DNA from: Erythrophleum ivorense
Lineage: Eukaryota > Streptophyta > Magnoliopsida > Fabales > Fabaceae
Direction: 5' to 3'
Length of the DNA: 64,000 nucleotides
Assembly (NCBI GenBank): GCA_026724425.1
Contig: JAIUCV010000233.1
Coordinates: 1,147,804 to 1,211,803 of the forward strand
The notes under the pieces are model-generated. The model was not told the DNA's origin, did not search any database, and worked only from the letters and a program-made list of their open reading frames with translations. Positions 12,557 to 25,021 of this stretch are shown piece after piece (the first letter of the stretch is position 1; every line of letters begins with the position of its first letter). A program made the translations under genes and the position numbers.

Positions 12557-12677
12557 TGCATATAAGTTTATAAATCTAGTCTTATACTTAATTGGTCCTG
12601 TCTTTACTTATTAAGCGGCTACACACAATCCCAAATTTTCACATGTCGTATTTTTTGAGATTGTGTGTAATCTCTTA

Positions 12678-12679
<2 letters not shown>

Positions 12680-12726
<47 letters not shown>
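12680..12726. repeat. (GA)n microsatellite
   Basis: An uninterrupted GA dinucleotide run of about 46 bases lies directly after TCTCTTAATA. Confidence 0.95.
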
Positions 12727-12728
<2 letters not shown>

Positions 12729-14838
12729 GTACCTAGGCCAAATTATGGATCGAATTATGTAAATAGGAATTAACTCAGGCTAAATTATTTGGAGCGAGTT
12801 GTTGAAGATATCAATTAATTATGTAGTTTCATGAGCAATATAACATTAATTGTTTAAGATAACATATATGGGAGGGAGATGCATCTAATCGAGTTGGCTA
12901 GCTTGGAAGTATAAGGACTAATTAGGAACAACAAGAATGGTCATAAGAAAATAGAAAAAATTAAAAGAAAAGAATGCATTCAAAATGGGGAAAGACCAAA
13001 CCTGGTAGAACGCCATTGAAGAAGAAATATTAGTGTTTATTTAAATAACTACACAAGTTGTTTATAGATGCTACTTTGCATAATAAATGTTTAATCATTC
13101 AACGGCCTCTTTGCATTTCCTTTATCATTAATTTTTGATAATAAGCCAATGATAGTTAATTTATTGTTTATAAAAATGGCACCCTAATAGGTAAAGATGA
13201 AAATAAATTGAGCTGTTTGTAAATTATTCAGATTGGATTCATAAAAAATTGAATTGGACTCAATTTATTTATTAAATAAAAAATTTAATCAATATATTAA
13301 ACCTGTTAGTTAAATAAGTTGAGCTTAAAATTTTGATATTTGATTTGTTAAATTACTAAATAGTTTGGTTATTTATAAGACATTATATTTGATAATATAT
13401 ATTGTAATTATATAATTTTATTAAAGATTAGAGATAAATACAAAATTTTATATATCGTTAGTTTTTATTCACACACAAAAATGTACATAGTATTGTTCAT
13501 AACTTTTTGTTTAATTTAATCTGTATATATTCATATATAAATATATATTATATTTATAATACTATTAATGAACTATTTAAACTTATTTATTAAATGAGCT
13601 GAATTTAATCAAAAATTTTTATTTGTTTAAAGGTGGTACTTATATTCAAATTCACTTTATGTTAAATAAAGAAATAAGATTAATCACACTAAAATTTGAT
13701 TTAACTCCAATCATTTAGAGCCTACTCTTACTAATAAGCAAATGGGATATAAGGAGTGATAGGGAGGGATGTTTCCAAGTCAAGGGAGAAATCAAATCTA
13801 TGATCCAATTCACACCATCCTCCCGTTGCTCGTCCAACGTGCCAAATTCCCATGACACGGGCTCTTTCCAATCAATCTGACACCAATTTGGAAAATTGAA
13901 ATACAAACTTAAAATAAAATTTCACACACTACAGATATTTCATAATATTTTACCTTCATTAAGTTTTATTATACAGACCAAAAATATTAAAATTATTCAA
14001 TATCAGTACAAATAATACGCAATAAATTTTTAAATTTAGTCAACACAATTTTTCATATATTGTTTCATTATTCACATAGTTAAGGTGAAAATGCAAAAAG
14101 CCTTTTAATTTAGAGGTTATGTAATTTAATTCTTTCAAATTTAAAAGTTGATCGACGACTTTTCAACCTTATAATTTTGTATAACACAACTCCTCCATTA
14201 AGTTGTTCATTTAAAATGTTAATCCTATTTGTTCATGCAAAACAAGTAGTATTAAAGTTTTGGACAAATAAATAAATAAATAGGTTACATTACATAAAAT
14301 TAAACATTTAAAGAGTATTTGATTAACTTTTAAAATTGAGGGCATTAAATTACACACTTTTTTAAATTAAGGAATTCTTTGTATTTTGGTGTATAGTTAA
14401 TGATTAATAATATAAAAATGTTATAATTGTCGCCAAACATCTAATGCTTTTAATTTTTAAAATATTATTGGACTTTTAAAAGATAGATATTAAGAATACA
14501 AAGTTATTTATATAATAAAAATGATTTAATATTCCGACTGAAATTACCGTTTTAGCACTTATTTATGTAATGACGTTGATAGTCGCCGCCACACGGGACT
14601 GTAGTATTTATTGAATTAATGGCAAACAGCATGTAAAAACATTGGTTTTGGCCAAATAGTAAATAAATAAAACATTAGGCGGAGTTTAACTATTTCTTCG
14701 CGTTTCTTTTTTATGATGGTCATGTAATGTTTTAAATTTGATTTTTCACATTGGCAAAAAAAAAAAAAAAGTTTTTTCAAAAAAAATTTCAACCCAATTT
14801 TTTTTTTCAATTAGTCCAATGACGATAGTATAACAACT
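12727..14838. other. Gene-free stretch with one GC-richer patch
   Basis: Mostly AT-rich sequence. A 13190-13640 segment resembles the motif style of the hAT-like repeats but without provable ends. A GC-richer patch at 13715-13906 has a minus-strand ORF of 63 codons that I do not recognise. Confidence 0.25.
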
Positions 14839-15629
14839 AAAGCTGCACACTAGTCGACTCGAATTTATACTTAGTCCAGATGTCAATTTGGCTTCAAAAT
14901 TGAGGCCTGTGAGGCAGCCAACCTGGTCTTAAATTGGGTTAGACAATCGGGCCTGATCAATTTTTTTAAATTTTTAAAAAAATTTAAAATTTTAAAAATT
15001 TATATTTTTATAATTATTGACTATTTTAAACATATAAATACTCATTTTGATCCATTTTTTTGAGATCTATATAATAAAAATAAAAAAATAAATTTAGAGA
15101 AAGAAATATAGGGAAATCACATATGTAAATAGTGAAATTTCTAAAAACTATAACTCAAAATCCGATAGTCCTATTGGAGTGATTTTTGTTTTAGATAATT
15201 TTTTGAAACAGGTATCATGCAAGAACTAAAGGCAATTAGGCTTGCTTATCTTTTTTTAAAACTCACATTTATTATTTTAATTTTGAACCTTTTGCTTTTA
15301 ACTCAAAAGATACGTGTTTTTTATCTTTTATTTCACTTGAATATGACAGTTATACGCAATAAGGGTTTAGCAAGAGTTATAACTCTTTGATTTTTTATAA
15401 TTTGTAAAATATATTTAAAATTTTTTTGTTAAAATTACAAAATACTTTTTTTTTACTTTGATTCTATTTTTTTTCTAATATACACTAGGTTGGATTGAAC
15501 TAAATTAAACCAAACTAGTCAGTTTAAAACTTAATTTGGCTTCTTTTTTTTCTTTTCTTAAACATAGGCCTTGCTTAACTTAATTTAATTAAATTGCATC
15601 CGACCTACCTGGCTAGTGTTCATCTCTAA
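14839..15629. mobile_element. Non-autonomous hAT element
   Basis: The left end AAAGCTGCACACTAG and the reverse-complemented right end TTAGAGATGAACACTAG form imperfect terminal inverted repeats. The 8-bp flanks are TAACAACT and TGACAATT (6 of 8 equal), as expected for an old hAT insertion. Interior blocks such as TTTATAATTTGTAAAAT match the element at 38535-39484, so they are one family. No transposase is encoded. Confidence 0.7.
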
Positions 15630-15639
15630 TGACAATTTC

Positions 15640-17279
15640 ATTCCAAAGCTTCTTTCAAATTATGGAAAGCATGTTAAAAAAAAATATTGCATGTCATTAA
15701 AATTAAGGGATTTTTTTTTACAATTTACACTTTAAAAAATAACAAAATTAAATTTAAACTTGACATATTTCATCTAACCACACCTGCTTGTCTTCATTAC
15801 TAAATCAACCTTTTATATTACCAAAAACAGATATAGTAATCTCTCTTTAAACCCTAAAATTGAGGTTTTTTTTTTTTTGGCCTCGACACATATATTAGTA
15901 TACCAAACCATTGCTTATTAATATCTCTTTAGTCTCGAATTATATCAATGTGTGTGCTTCATATCAATATATATTAAACACAAGTATATAATTCTTAAAA
16001 CTAATTTTCTGATTAAAGAAATATACTCTTTATTTTGATGATTTGAGATCAAATTTGGGAGTTATTACTCAAAAAATTATTTTCTTAAACGCATAAGTAA
16101 TGAAGACGATGCACCCATCAAATTATTTAAAGAAAAATCTAATTTTTGTCGGCAATCCTTCATAAATAATATTTGACATTGACAGATAGTAAAGTGGGAC
16201 AGCGAGAAGACGGTGAAATAAATTAAAATATGAGTAAACGATGGAGGAGGCGGCGTGGACTGAAGTTCCGAAGTTACATCAACTATCCAATTGGTCAAAA
16301 AATTGGAAATTTTTTGGGCCTTTATTTGCGGAAGACCTTAATATCAATAGCAGAAGATACGTAAGACCTCGACATATTGGGCAAAGAATAGAAAACTTTG
16401 ACAGCGACTTCCCGGTTGCCATGCAATCCTCCATCGTAGTAATCAAGATTTGCCATCAAATGGATTGACATCTTTCTTTTGTCTGATCTGTGATATTTTT
16501 GTAATGAGGTGGGGTTGGTAAGTATTTTAATTAATTTTATAAAAAAGTATATATAATCTTTTATATTTTTATTATTAAAACTTTTAATGATAATATAATA
16601 AATATATAGTTTTTATAAATAAACATAAAATTTTTAATAACTCAACATCATATGATCAAATATTTTAAATTTTTTTTTCACATATATTATAATTTGATTA
16701 AAAAGTTTAATAGCAAAAATATAAAAAAATTGTATCTAAGTCTAATATTTAATTTATTTTTTTAATTCAGTTCATAATAGATTATTTATATTTTTATAGT
16801 CTAATCTTAATAATTAACAGTTAAAATTTGATTTTTTTTTAATTTAGTCAAAGACATATTATCTACATTTTTCTACAAATTAACCTTGAGTAATTAACAT
16901 AACTAAAATTTGAACATGTAATAATGCATCTAATTGCATATTTAGAGGATATATTAAAATATTAATAAGCTTATTTATAATTTTGTTAATTGTGAAACAA
17001 TATTTGTTAGTTTGTTAAGTTAGCTCATTGTTTCAACCTAATGCTTTTTTTTTTCTTATTTGTCTTTTTTTAACTATCATTTCAATTATAATAATATTAA
17101 TACTATGAAGAACCTATATATGGATAATTTGAATTGAGTTTTTTTATTATCAAATTATTTCAAGATTCACATACTCATCTTGAAATTTATAAAAATTAAC
17201 ATTTTATAATCATATATAAACTCAAAAGACAAGTAGACAATAAAAACTTCAAACTCTTTATATACTAATCCTACTACCT
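15640..17279. other. Gene-free stretch
   Basis: AT-rich sequence with poly-T tracts. A less AT-rich island at 16200-16470 contains a 75-codon plus-strand ORF starting at 16241 with no recognisable domain and no second copy in the window. I do not call it a gene. Confidence 0.25.
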
Positions 17280-18708
17280 ACCATCACTATTATCCTACTC
17301 TTAACTCTCATCCATTCATATTGTTTTGCACATTTTTGTTAGGAAATAGGCACTTAGTGCTATAATTTTATGATAAATATAACTAACTATAAGAAAAATA
17401 TGCATAGTTAAGATATAGAATTTTATACACAACTTTTTAAATTATTTGTGACAAATTTTGACTTAATTATAGTTAAATTGTGAACTACTCATATTTTGCT
17501 CTTTTTATAGAGTGTAAATACAATAAAAATTGAGTTAGAGTTATCTTGAAGCAAGATTGTTAAAAATCTAGAGTCCAAAAGTCTCAAAATAGGAGACTTG
17601 GAGATTAAAGGATTTGTGTCACAACGCAAATAAGTTGCAATGCAATTTGAGGGATGATTGAAGATTTCCTTCATAATGCATTTGCGCTATCACATAAAAT
17701 TTCAAGTTGCATCACACTTTGCATTTATCAATGCACATTTGTTTTTTATGCTGAATTTTTTCTAGGTTTTGCTTCATATTTCAATTCCATTCACTTTGCC
17801 CCATCATTCTAGATTTGTTAGAGGTTAGAGGAGGTTGAGAAGAGACATTTTGGAGGCAAGGAATGTTTTGGTGATTGAATAGAAGCCAAGATTTCCATTA
17901 ATTTTCTCCATTCTTTCCCTATTTCCTTTGTTTTCCTTGATGTTGTTGATTATTGCTCTAATTTAATGTTGGATTTTTTTTTGTAATGAGTAGCTAATCT
18001 TCTTAATTTAGGATTATGATGAACCTTAGCATATAATAGGTTGTAATTATTTTTTTTCTTTGCAATTAATGATACGATTTACTTATTCAACATTTGTTTT
18101 TCATGTTTCTAGTAGTGTGGAAACCATTAAATAATTTGGATAACATAAATGAATACAAGAAAGAAATTTTTGCACTAGACAATCGATTGAGTAGTGTGAG
18201 TTTATGAAATTTGTAATGTTAAATAGATTGATACACTTATAGGATGGGAATATATCTAGCTGCTTCACACAACTAGATTATGACCTATTTTTTATTAGGC
18301 CTCTAAATTAATCGCATAAAGAGTTATGTGTTAGTTAGGGCAACGTTTATAGATAATTTGAAAGATACTTGTAAGTAAATTAGAGTTTTAAATTAGTAAT
18401 GACATTAAGAAAAAAAGGTAAAAAGAGGTAATTAATTCATATGAAATATTAAGAAGATTTATAATTTCAAACATTTTGCTTTCTAATTTAATCTAAAATG
18501 ATATCTTTCATTTACTCTATCATTTTGATATCTTTAGTTTAGTTTAATTTTCTATCACTTTTATTACTAACTTGATTTAGATTAAGATATATAATTTTAA
18601 TACTTAACAATTATCTTAATGACAAATCTTTAAGAGAATGATACTTTATTCATCATTATATTATTTTTGCAAAATGTATATTTATGTATACACTTTTGTA
18701 ATACAACA
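17280..18708 (+). mobile_element. Degenerate LTR-type repeat (copy III)
   Basis: The sequence aligns with the reverse complement of 39853-41310, for example a GACAAATTTTGACTTAATT block, and its 3' part with the solo LTRs at 31495 and 33828. The 3' end ...GTAATACAACA at 18708 matches the terminal style of the family. The 5' end is uncertain because homology with copy IV runs past the first plausible TG. No matching duplication was found. Confidence 0.5.
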
Positions 18709-18780
18709 CCCTTACCCATGATCCCATTGCTCTCTGGTCTTGACCCACGCAACAGGTTGCTTATTGGTAAGAATAAAGTT
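18709..18780 (+). repeat. Unit 1 copy of the array 5' block
   Basis: This block contains CCATGATCCCATT, GTCTTGACC and CACGCAACAGGTTGCTTATT. The last part matches CACGCAACATGTTGTTTATT at about 51209 in unit 2, where the gypsy element and extra sequence separate it from the first part at 45390. It is the start of the unit carrying the first ERF. Confidence 0.6.
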
Positions 18781-18786
18781 ATTTAA

Positions 18787-19169
18787 AGTCCTATTTGATA
18801 CACAAAAATGATATGAAAACAAAAAGGAAATAAAGATGTGAATGGAATCGAATAATAATGTTTAGTATGATATAGAAAAGAACGAAAATGCCATATGTTC
18901 GGTCAAATAAAAATAATATAGGAATGAAAAAGAATGATGAGAAATGACTATTATGTTCCTATTTAAAAATAATGTTAGAAAAGAAAAAAATAATAATAAC
19001 AAGGGTATAATAAATTTTATAAAAATTAAACATAATAAATATCCTCAATTCATGTATTTATGAAATGAAAAGAGATTCATTTTCTAATCCTACAAAAGGT
19101 GTACTAAAGGAAATTACTTAATAGATACTTTCTCCCTTTCTTTCCACCACATTTTACCAAACATGGGCA
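18787..19169. mobile_element. PIF/Harbinger-like MITE
   Basis: This 383-bp non-coding element is flanked by TAA on both sides (18784-18786 and 19170-19172), the usual 3-bp Harbinger/Tourist target. Its ends, AGTCCTATTTGATA and the reverse complement TGCCCATGTTTGGTA, form imperfect inverted repeats. The other units do not have it at the corresponding place. Confidence 0.55.
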
Positions 19170-19646
19170 TAAAGTGTCTATTTTGAGAATTTTTTTTTTA
19201 GAATATATTAGAAGGATCGAACCTTTGAAACTATCTATATCTTCACCTCACCCTTACCACTTAAGCTAGCTCCAAGTGATTTGTTTTGAGAAATTTTTTT
19301 ACATACACAAGATATACTGAATATAATAAATTAATAAAAAATTATTTAAATAGGTATTGTAAATAATAGAATTTACTAACACACTCACTTTAATATTTTT
19401 TATTAACCCCTCACACTATATGACTATATAAGGAATATATTTAATTTTTTTTCGTTTGTTTTTAAATTTTCTAATAAACACAACAAATATGTGAAAAAAA
19501 AAAATTAAAGTATCAAACACGTGATATCGAACTATAAAAAAATTCACTTGCTAAAATTTTACTGAAGCGCTTGATATAAACACTTACCTAAATTTTCTTT
19601 TATCACTTATTGCAATTGGATTATTTTTGTTGTCTAAAAAAATGAA

Positions 19647-20117
19647 TTACTTTTTCAAAAATGATATTAAAAATAATGGATAAAACGAAATATATATATA
19701 TATATATATATAACAGAACCATATATAAGACAAGAGACATATAAAATATGAGTCAGGATCTAAAAGTTCCTCTTTAATTCCATTATTTGAGAATTTTTCA
19801 ATACTTAATAATATCTTTAAATTCAAGATCATGGAACCGCACATATCATATACTCCGTCTGGATCCAACATAAAAGCTGTATTATTAGCAAAATGAAAAA
19901 TCAACAAAGTACATAAATCATTGTTTTTTGTGAAGTCGTTAATGAGTTTGGTGGCAATGACGATAGATCTTCTGGCCGTTTCTTGCTTTTTTATTCCTTT
20001 TTCAACTTTTATAGTGAAAAATGAGACAGTGATTATTTCTAGAATTAAAAAATAAACAATTATTTTAAGCAGTTTAACAAAATTTTTTTTGATATTTTGA
20101 TGAAAATCTTTTTCCAT
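19647..20117 (-). CDS. Unrecognised 156-codon ORF upstream of ERF copy 1
   Basis: The ORF begins MEKDFHQNIKKNF and has a hydrophobic stretch at about residues 16-36 that could be a membrane segment. A central block (about residues 50-95) contains KLINDFTKNNDL and FHFANNTAFMLDPDG. Nucleotides 19840-20110 align with 51550-51800, upstream of the second ERF, where the frame is broken. The last 30 codons derive from a (TA)n tract. Homology between units supports an ancient coding exon, but I do not recognise the family, and the ORF may now be a pseudogene. Confidence 0.3.
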   Translation of the reverse strand: MEKDFHQNIKKNFVKLLKIIVYFLILEIITVSFFTIKVEKGIKKQETARRSIVIATKLINDFTKNNDLCTLLIFHFANNTAFMLDPDGVYDMCGSMILNLKILLSIEKFSNNGIKEELLDPDSYFICLLSYIWFCYIYIYIYISFYPLFLISFLKK

Positions 20118-20644
20118 TTGAGAAAGAATGAGTAAACAGTAATACTAAATTGGTGAGAGTACGTAAGAGTGCGAAGTAATAGGAAACTAACTTGATTTGA
20201 AATATTTATGTACGCATATATGGTTATAAATCATAAATCTATTATATGTGTACGCAAGACTTGTTTCGATAGCCAGAATTACATTTGTTTTGCAAGTCCT
20301 TTGGTGATAAGTTAAATAAAAGAAAATTACTTTTCATCTGCCTCATAATTTATTCCAAAGGTTTAATAAATTTATATAGGTATTGATACAATTTCATAAT
20401 TGAAATGACAATTGAAAAAAATACAATACTAAACAATAAGTTCATCAAAGAAGTCACTGAATAGTTTATGTCTCTGACATGGACGGTATACTTTTCTATT
20501 CATCAAAATATTAGGTATTAAGAACACTACCTAATGCTGTTTCAAAAATATCAGCGTACCCCTTGACATTAAATTGAAGTTCGAGAATATTTCTAATTTC
20601 AAAATCAGAGGAACCAATAGTATTAGTTGATATAAAAAATTGCG

Positions 20645-20692
20645 GTGGGCGCTGATTCAAGATAGGCATCATCTCTGAGGCCTATATAAATA
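20645..20692 (+). promoter_or_regulatory. Core promoter of ERF copy 1, conserved with copy 2
   Basis: The block GTGGGCGCTG, then GATAGGCATCAT, GAGGCC and TATATAAA (TATA box 20683-20690) lies 55 bases before the start codon. The same order (GTGGGCGCTG, GATAGGCATCAT, GAGGCCTATAAA) occurs at 53066-53106. Conservation against a diverged background suggests a retained functional promoter module. Start of transcription would be near 20712-20720. Confidence 0.7.
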
Positions 20693-20744
20693 ACGGCAAT
20701 AAGGGAATGACATACCATGTCATAACATACAAGACAGCAACGCT

Positions 20745-21362
20745 ATGCCTTTCCCTTTCTGTCAGCATCCATGCCCAAATTGGGAGTTCTGGCAGGAGCC
20801 CTCTGATACTTTCTTGGATTCTTTATCAAGCAACCAAGTTCATGAAGACGCTTTCCATGATCATCTTTGCTTCGATATGGTTGACAGGGAGGCAAAACAA
20901 CCGCCGGTGAATTCGGAAGCCATAGAAGCGAAGGGTAGTAAGGAGAGAACATACATAGGGGTGAGGAAGAGACCTTGGGGAAAATTTGCAGCGGAGATCA
21001 GAGACACGACCAGGAATGGAGCTCGGGTTTGGCTGGGAACGTTTGAGAGTGCAGAGGAAGCTGCTTTAGTTTATGACCAAGCTGCATTCAGCATGAGAGG
21101 CCCCACTGCCGTTCTTAATTTTCCGGTGGAAAGGGTGAAGGAGTCCCTGCAAGACATCAAGTATGGTTGCCGCAAAGGTTGTTCGCCTGCCTTGGCACTC
21201 AAAGAGAAGCACTGGATCCAAAGAAAACTGTCATCAAAGGCTAGGAAAGGCAAAGCCAAACAGCAATCAGAAGTGGTGGTACTAGAGGACTTGGGAGTTG
21301 AATATCTGGAGCAACTTCTCAGCATATCCGATCAAACTGCAAACCTTAGCTACTTCAAATAA
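20745..21362 (+). CDS. Ethylene-responsive factor (ERF group IX), AP2/ERF transcription factor, copy 1
   Basis: This intron-less gene encodes 205 aa. A single AP2/ERF DNA-binding domain spans about residues 69-127 (YIGVRKRPWGKFAAEIRD, then RVWLGTF and AAFSMRG), with the Ala and Asp typical of the ERF rather than the DREB subfamily. Such proteins bind GCC-box promoters in the nucleus and act in ethylene, jasmonate and defence responses. The C-terminal VVVLEDLGVEYLEQLL (about residues 177-192) matches an EDLL-type activation motif of group IX. A Lys/Arg-rich run (SSKARKGKAK) may serve nuclear import. The start is set by the TATA box 55 bases upstream and by agreement with copy 2 (CQHPCPNWEFWQEP). 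Its AP2 domain has Val in the usual EEAALAYD stretch, unlike copy 2. Upstream ATGs at 20707 and 20717 could lie in the leader if transcription starts early. Length and frame are intact. Confidence 0.96.
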   Translation: MPFPFCQHPCPNWEFWQEPSDTFLDSLSSNQVHEDAFHDHLCFDMVDREAKQPPVNSEAIEAKGSKERTYIGVRKRPWGKFAAEIRDTTRNGARVWLGTFESAEEAALVYDQAAFSMRGPTAVLNFPVERVKESLQDIKYGCRKGCSPALALKEKHWIQRKLSSKARKGKAKQQSEVVVLEDLGVEYLEQLLSISDQTANLSYFK

Positions 21363-22573
21363 TTAAACCTGTTTTATAACTGTATCTCACTATTACTTCT
21401 ATCTATGGTACATGTATGTCCTTCTACTATGCGTGGGGGGACCCTTCATCTTATTTTCATCCTTCTTTCGTTTTATTTTGCGCCTATTTTAATTACCATT
21501 TAGGGTTGATCTCTTCGGAATTATGAGGCCCCTCCCCAGCCCCTCCCATTCTATTTATTGGCATTCGTTAAGAAATCTGATATCTGATACAGTAAGAAAG
21601 GAGTAGAAATTAGGATGATGACGCCTTCAGCTGAAGCTGTGCCTTTCAGAATGAGTCAACTCGATCATTGTACCCTTCTCAGTTAACTTCTTTGTTCCCA
21701 GCTAGCCCTAGTGGCGTCTTCCTTTTCAAGTTCTGTAAGCTTCCTATGAATCCTTTCTTCAACCAAAATGTGACCTTCATCTTGCAGAGATCTATTTTTT
21801 AGGTAGCGTCAAATCCTTCACTAGTTACAACCCAAAAGAGAAATCTTCACAAGACAAGGCATAAAACGAATTGATTTGCAAGTTTAAAACACTTTGAAGA
21901 TTAATCTTCGGATTCCATTCACAAACAGCACCTAAAATATATTTTGACGAGTATCAACCAAGACAGAAATATTCACTAGACCTGGGAAAAGAATATACGA
22001 ACTGATTTCGGAAGAAGTACATAATCACCTTGTATTGACTACTGAAATTTTCCCGTATATGGCAAAAGGATAAAGCCGGAAATTATTCATTCTCCATTTC
22101 GCTCAAGACCTCGCTCAAGACAATATATTTAAACGTAAAGGTACACAATAGATCTTTTCCCATTTCACCTCTCTCCCGAGACATGACTAGAATTTGGATA
22201 GTCCATATTTATATATTTATTATTTTTATTTAAAAAGGTTTTAAAATAAAGCAAAATACAAAATAATGACAATTTTTAACTGTAAATTTTTTCAATAAAT
22301 AATGTTTAAGATTTGAAAAAAGGAAAATTAGATTTGAACCTCCTAGATTAGACGGTCCAGATTTTTGCGCTGAAGAGAGCACAAGAGAAAGTAACAAAGA
22401 GGATCTGAACTGGTAACGGTATTGTTTGATATTACATGAAAATGAATAATACTTAACTCGAATAGTAGTCAGGGACGGTAGACTTAATGCATGATGAAGA
22501 ACTTAAGGAATTCAGCTGGTACAGTAAAAAATTTGAGTTGGCAAATAGGGAGATAAAACCGATATTATATGCA
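21363..22573. other. ERF copy 1 downstream region, conserved with unit 2
   Basis: No gene is seen. Segments such as TTTCAG followed by an AGTCAACT block (about 21620-21670), and TTCACTAGACCTGGG-type blocks (about 21975) align with 54060-54120 and 55800-55830 of unit 2. In unit 2 about 1.4 kb of extra sequence, including a foldback element, separates the two parts. This is transcript 3' region and spacer of the duplicated unit. Confidence 0.45.
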
Positions 22574-22720
22574 CTAAATATTGCGATTTAGTCTCATTAG
22601 AGAAAATGAACTATGGTTTATCCCAATATCAACATTACAAGCTACGGCAGTATGAGTAGCTTCCGTTTCAACATCACTTATATATATGCACTCTACAGAT
22701 TTGGAGAGAAAGCAAAAATA
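22574..22720 (-). other. X locus 1, last-exon-like segment
   Basis: On the minus strand the stretch reads through GATGTTGAAACGGAAGCTAC, giving DVETEATHTAVA. The unit 2 counterpart at 56150-56215 gives DVKEEATHAAV. Several of the differences are synonymous (GTT/GTA, GCT/GCA, GCC/GCT), hinting at coding conservation. An acceptor-like CTGTAG precedes it. I do not recognise the product, and both copies may be fragments. Confidence 0.35.
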
Positions 22721-24093
22721 TAGAGTGCTGCAATTGTTTGTCTTGATTGCTGGACCATACATGCTTATAGCAAAGTACAATTAACTGAAGAAAGCAAGTT
22801 GTAATTATAAGATTCTCACCGTATTCTCAGAAGATTAATCACAGGAAACCTGACAATTGATTCTATAAGACATCTCTCCAACTGTATGTTTCCCAGATAC
22901 AAAAGTACAACATCACATTCAATTAAAGAATCAGATCTTATCTCACACACACAAAATTAAAAAAAGAAAAAAGGAAGAATCAGATCTTACTAAATGTCTT
23001 ACTCATTCACACTTTATATCTCACTTCCCATTTATGATCTATCAGAGTAATTATGAATTCTGCAGCCACAATAACCTGAAATATAAAACGTGCAAGAAAG
23101 TAGTAGATAAAAAAGGTAAAAGCAACGAACTTAGGCAAGTGGTTGGAGATGGAAGTTTGGATAAAGGCTTGCAAATTGGACTCTCCTTAATAAAAAGAAA
23201 AGGTTAAATCAGCGTTAAATTCATTGAATACATCAAGTATGAAATAGGAAATCTCCAATAAAATGCTTTTGACAAAAATTATTGCTATGATGGCAATGAC
23301 ATAAATTTTGCCTTACCATGGGAAGTACTTAGAAAAATATACGATACATACCACATATATCCTTTAAAATGAAAAAAATATAACATTGGTTTTCACCACA
23401 CATCTAAGAGCATAAAAGAACAAGATCGAGCTGCGTACACTCGGTTCATATTAAGCACCCAAGGTTATGAAGCAAACTGCAGCTTATGTTGTGATTTATG
23501 AATCTCAGGGAAAACTCAAACCATAACTAAAATAGAACTCCTGGCTTAGATATGGCAAAGATGCCACATTCAAATATGCGACTCACATGTCAAACCATTG
23601 ACAATCAATGCATATATATATAGAGAGAGAGAACAGAAAATGTCTATCATTGAAGACCAGCTAAGTTGACGTGTGTTTCATATCAAGGGTCAATCCCTAC
23701 TACTACTTCTTGGGAAAACAAAAAATGAAAGATCACAAAAGCTCTATTTGTTACTCTTAACAAAAGAGTTGAGGATGTTTATTTGTTATATGACCTGGTA
23801 GATATGTCTGACTGTAGATTGTTTTTATTCATATCAACAGTCGGCTATTCATTCTTGAAAGTTGCAATCAAGCAGCTAGCTATTTGAGTATGAAGCACAT
23901 AGATAAAGATGGAAATTTAACATGTATATATTTGGCATGACAAGTAAAAGCTATCCAAGAAATGGCGCATTGTATAGGCTATTAAAAGCGAATTAAAAAA
24001 GGATAAGAGATAGTTGTAATGTAATTGGTGGAAATGATCATACATAGAGATTTGTATGTCAGTCATAGAATTCTAAACATGTATACCAAATAA
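22721..24093 (-). other. X locus 1 interior, intron-like
   Basis: This non-coding region aligns in pieces with unit 2, for example TTCTGCAGCCACAATAAC (about 23057) with TTCTGCAACCACAATAAC (about 56757), and an ATTGCTATGATGGCAATG block (23280) with an ATCATTATGATGGCAATG block (about 59573). In unit 2 the second pair is separated by a 2.7-kb insertion. No exon could be proven here. Confidence 0.35.
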
Positions 24094-24167
24094 CAGCATA
24101 TAACTCGTACATCCAAGAATCCTAGATGCACAGCATATAACTGATACATCCAAGAATCCTAGATGCT
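24094..24167. repeat. Two-copy minisatellite, 37-bp unit
   Basis: AGCATATAACTCGTACATCC and the following AAGAATCCTAGATGC are repeated directly. Unit 2 (about 60298-60345) has this sequence only once, so the duplication came after the units split. Confidence 0.8.
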
Positions 24168-24445
24168 TGGACAATGATAAACATCCCATTACTCATCTTG
24201 CCTCATCTATACATAATATTATCGCATTCAGTATTTTCTGTGTCTAAAGGCTAAACAGCAATATCAAAAAGTTTTTAAGGAAAACCTTTGGAACCATTTT
24301 CATATATCAAGTGAATTTTTTCTTTAGCAGCATATGACTGGATTTTAAATAAAAAATATTACATGTCAAATTTTTATTAGAAAATATGACAATAAACATT
24401 TAGTGAACTTTACCTAGACCTTATCTATTTTTAAAAGCTTGATCT

Positions 24446-25021
24446 CATCAAGTGGTTCTACCACTAGCGGAAATAAAGACAGGCAAGCTAAGAATTTACA
24501 TTCTAATGAAAGCTGATGACGACATAAAACTTGTAAAGTATATATGTTGGTTAATTAGCATTCAAATGATAGAAAGATCGGAAAAGTCTACCTTAATCCA
24601 AAACATACAAAATTAAAAGGAATGATTGAATCAAACAAATAAGTCCAAACAAAATTTGAGAAGGAAAAAGACACAGAAAAAAAAAATACAGTAGAACCAA
24701 AAAGCTTATTATATAAATTGAAAATCTAAACAAGTTGATCTACAGTGGAAAGAAACAGAGACAAGTTAAGAATTTACATTTCAACGAAAGCTGATGAAGA
24801 CATGAAACTTGTAAAATATATATATGCCCATTAATTAGCATTCAAATGATAGAAGATTCAAAAAGTCTATATTAGTCAAAAGTTTAAAACATACAAAATT
24901 AAAAGGACTGATTAAATCAAACTAAGAAGTCCAAATAAAATTTGAGAAAGCAAAAGACAAAAATTAAAAATATATTAGTACGTACCAAAAAGCTTATTGT
25001 ATAAATTGAAAAACCACGCAA
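24446..25021. repeat. Tandem duplication, about 280-bp unit
   Basis: About 24446-24732 and 24733-25021 are direct repeats: both carry a TTAAGAATTTACATT-like block, AAGCTGATGA, TTAATTAGCATTCAAATGAT, AACATACAAAATTAAAAGG and ACCAAAAAGCTTATT. The unit 2 counterpart at about 60450-60740 is single, which dates the event after the unit duplication. It lies in the presumed intron of X locus 1. Confidence 0.8.

Noticed and set aside
20707..20910. 67-codon ORF starting upstream of ERF copy 1 in another frame
   Set aside because: Shadow of the ERF frame; not matched in copy 2. Its ATG could at most act as an upstream start.
21071..21325. 84-codon minus-strand ORF, repeated at 53557-53811
   Set aside because: Antisense of the conserved ERF coding sequence; its conservation merely follows the real gene.
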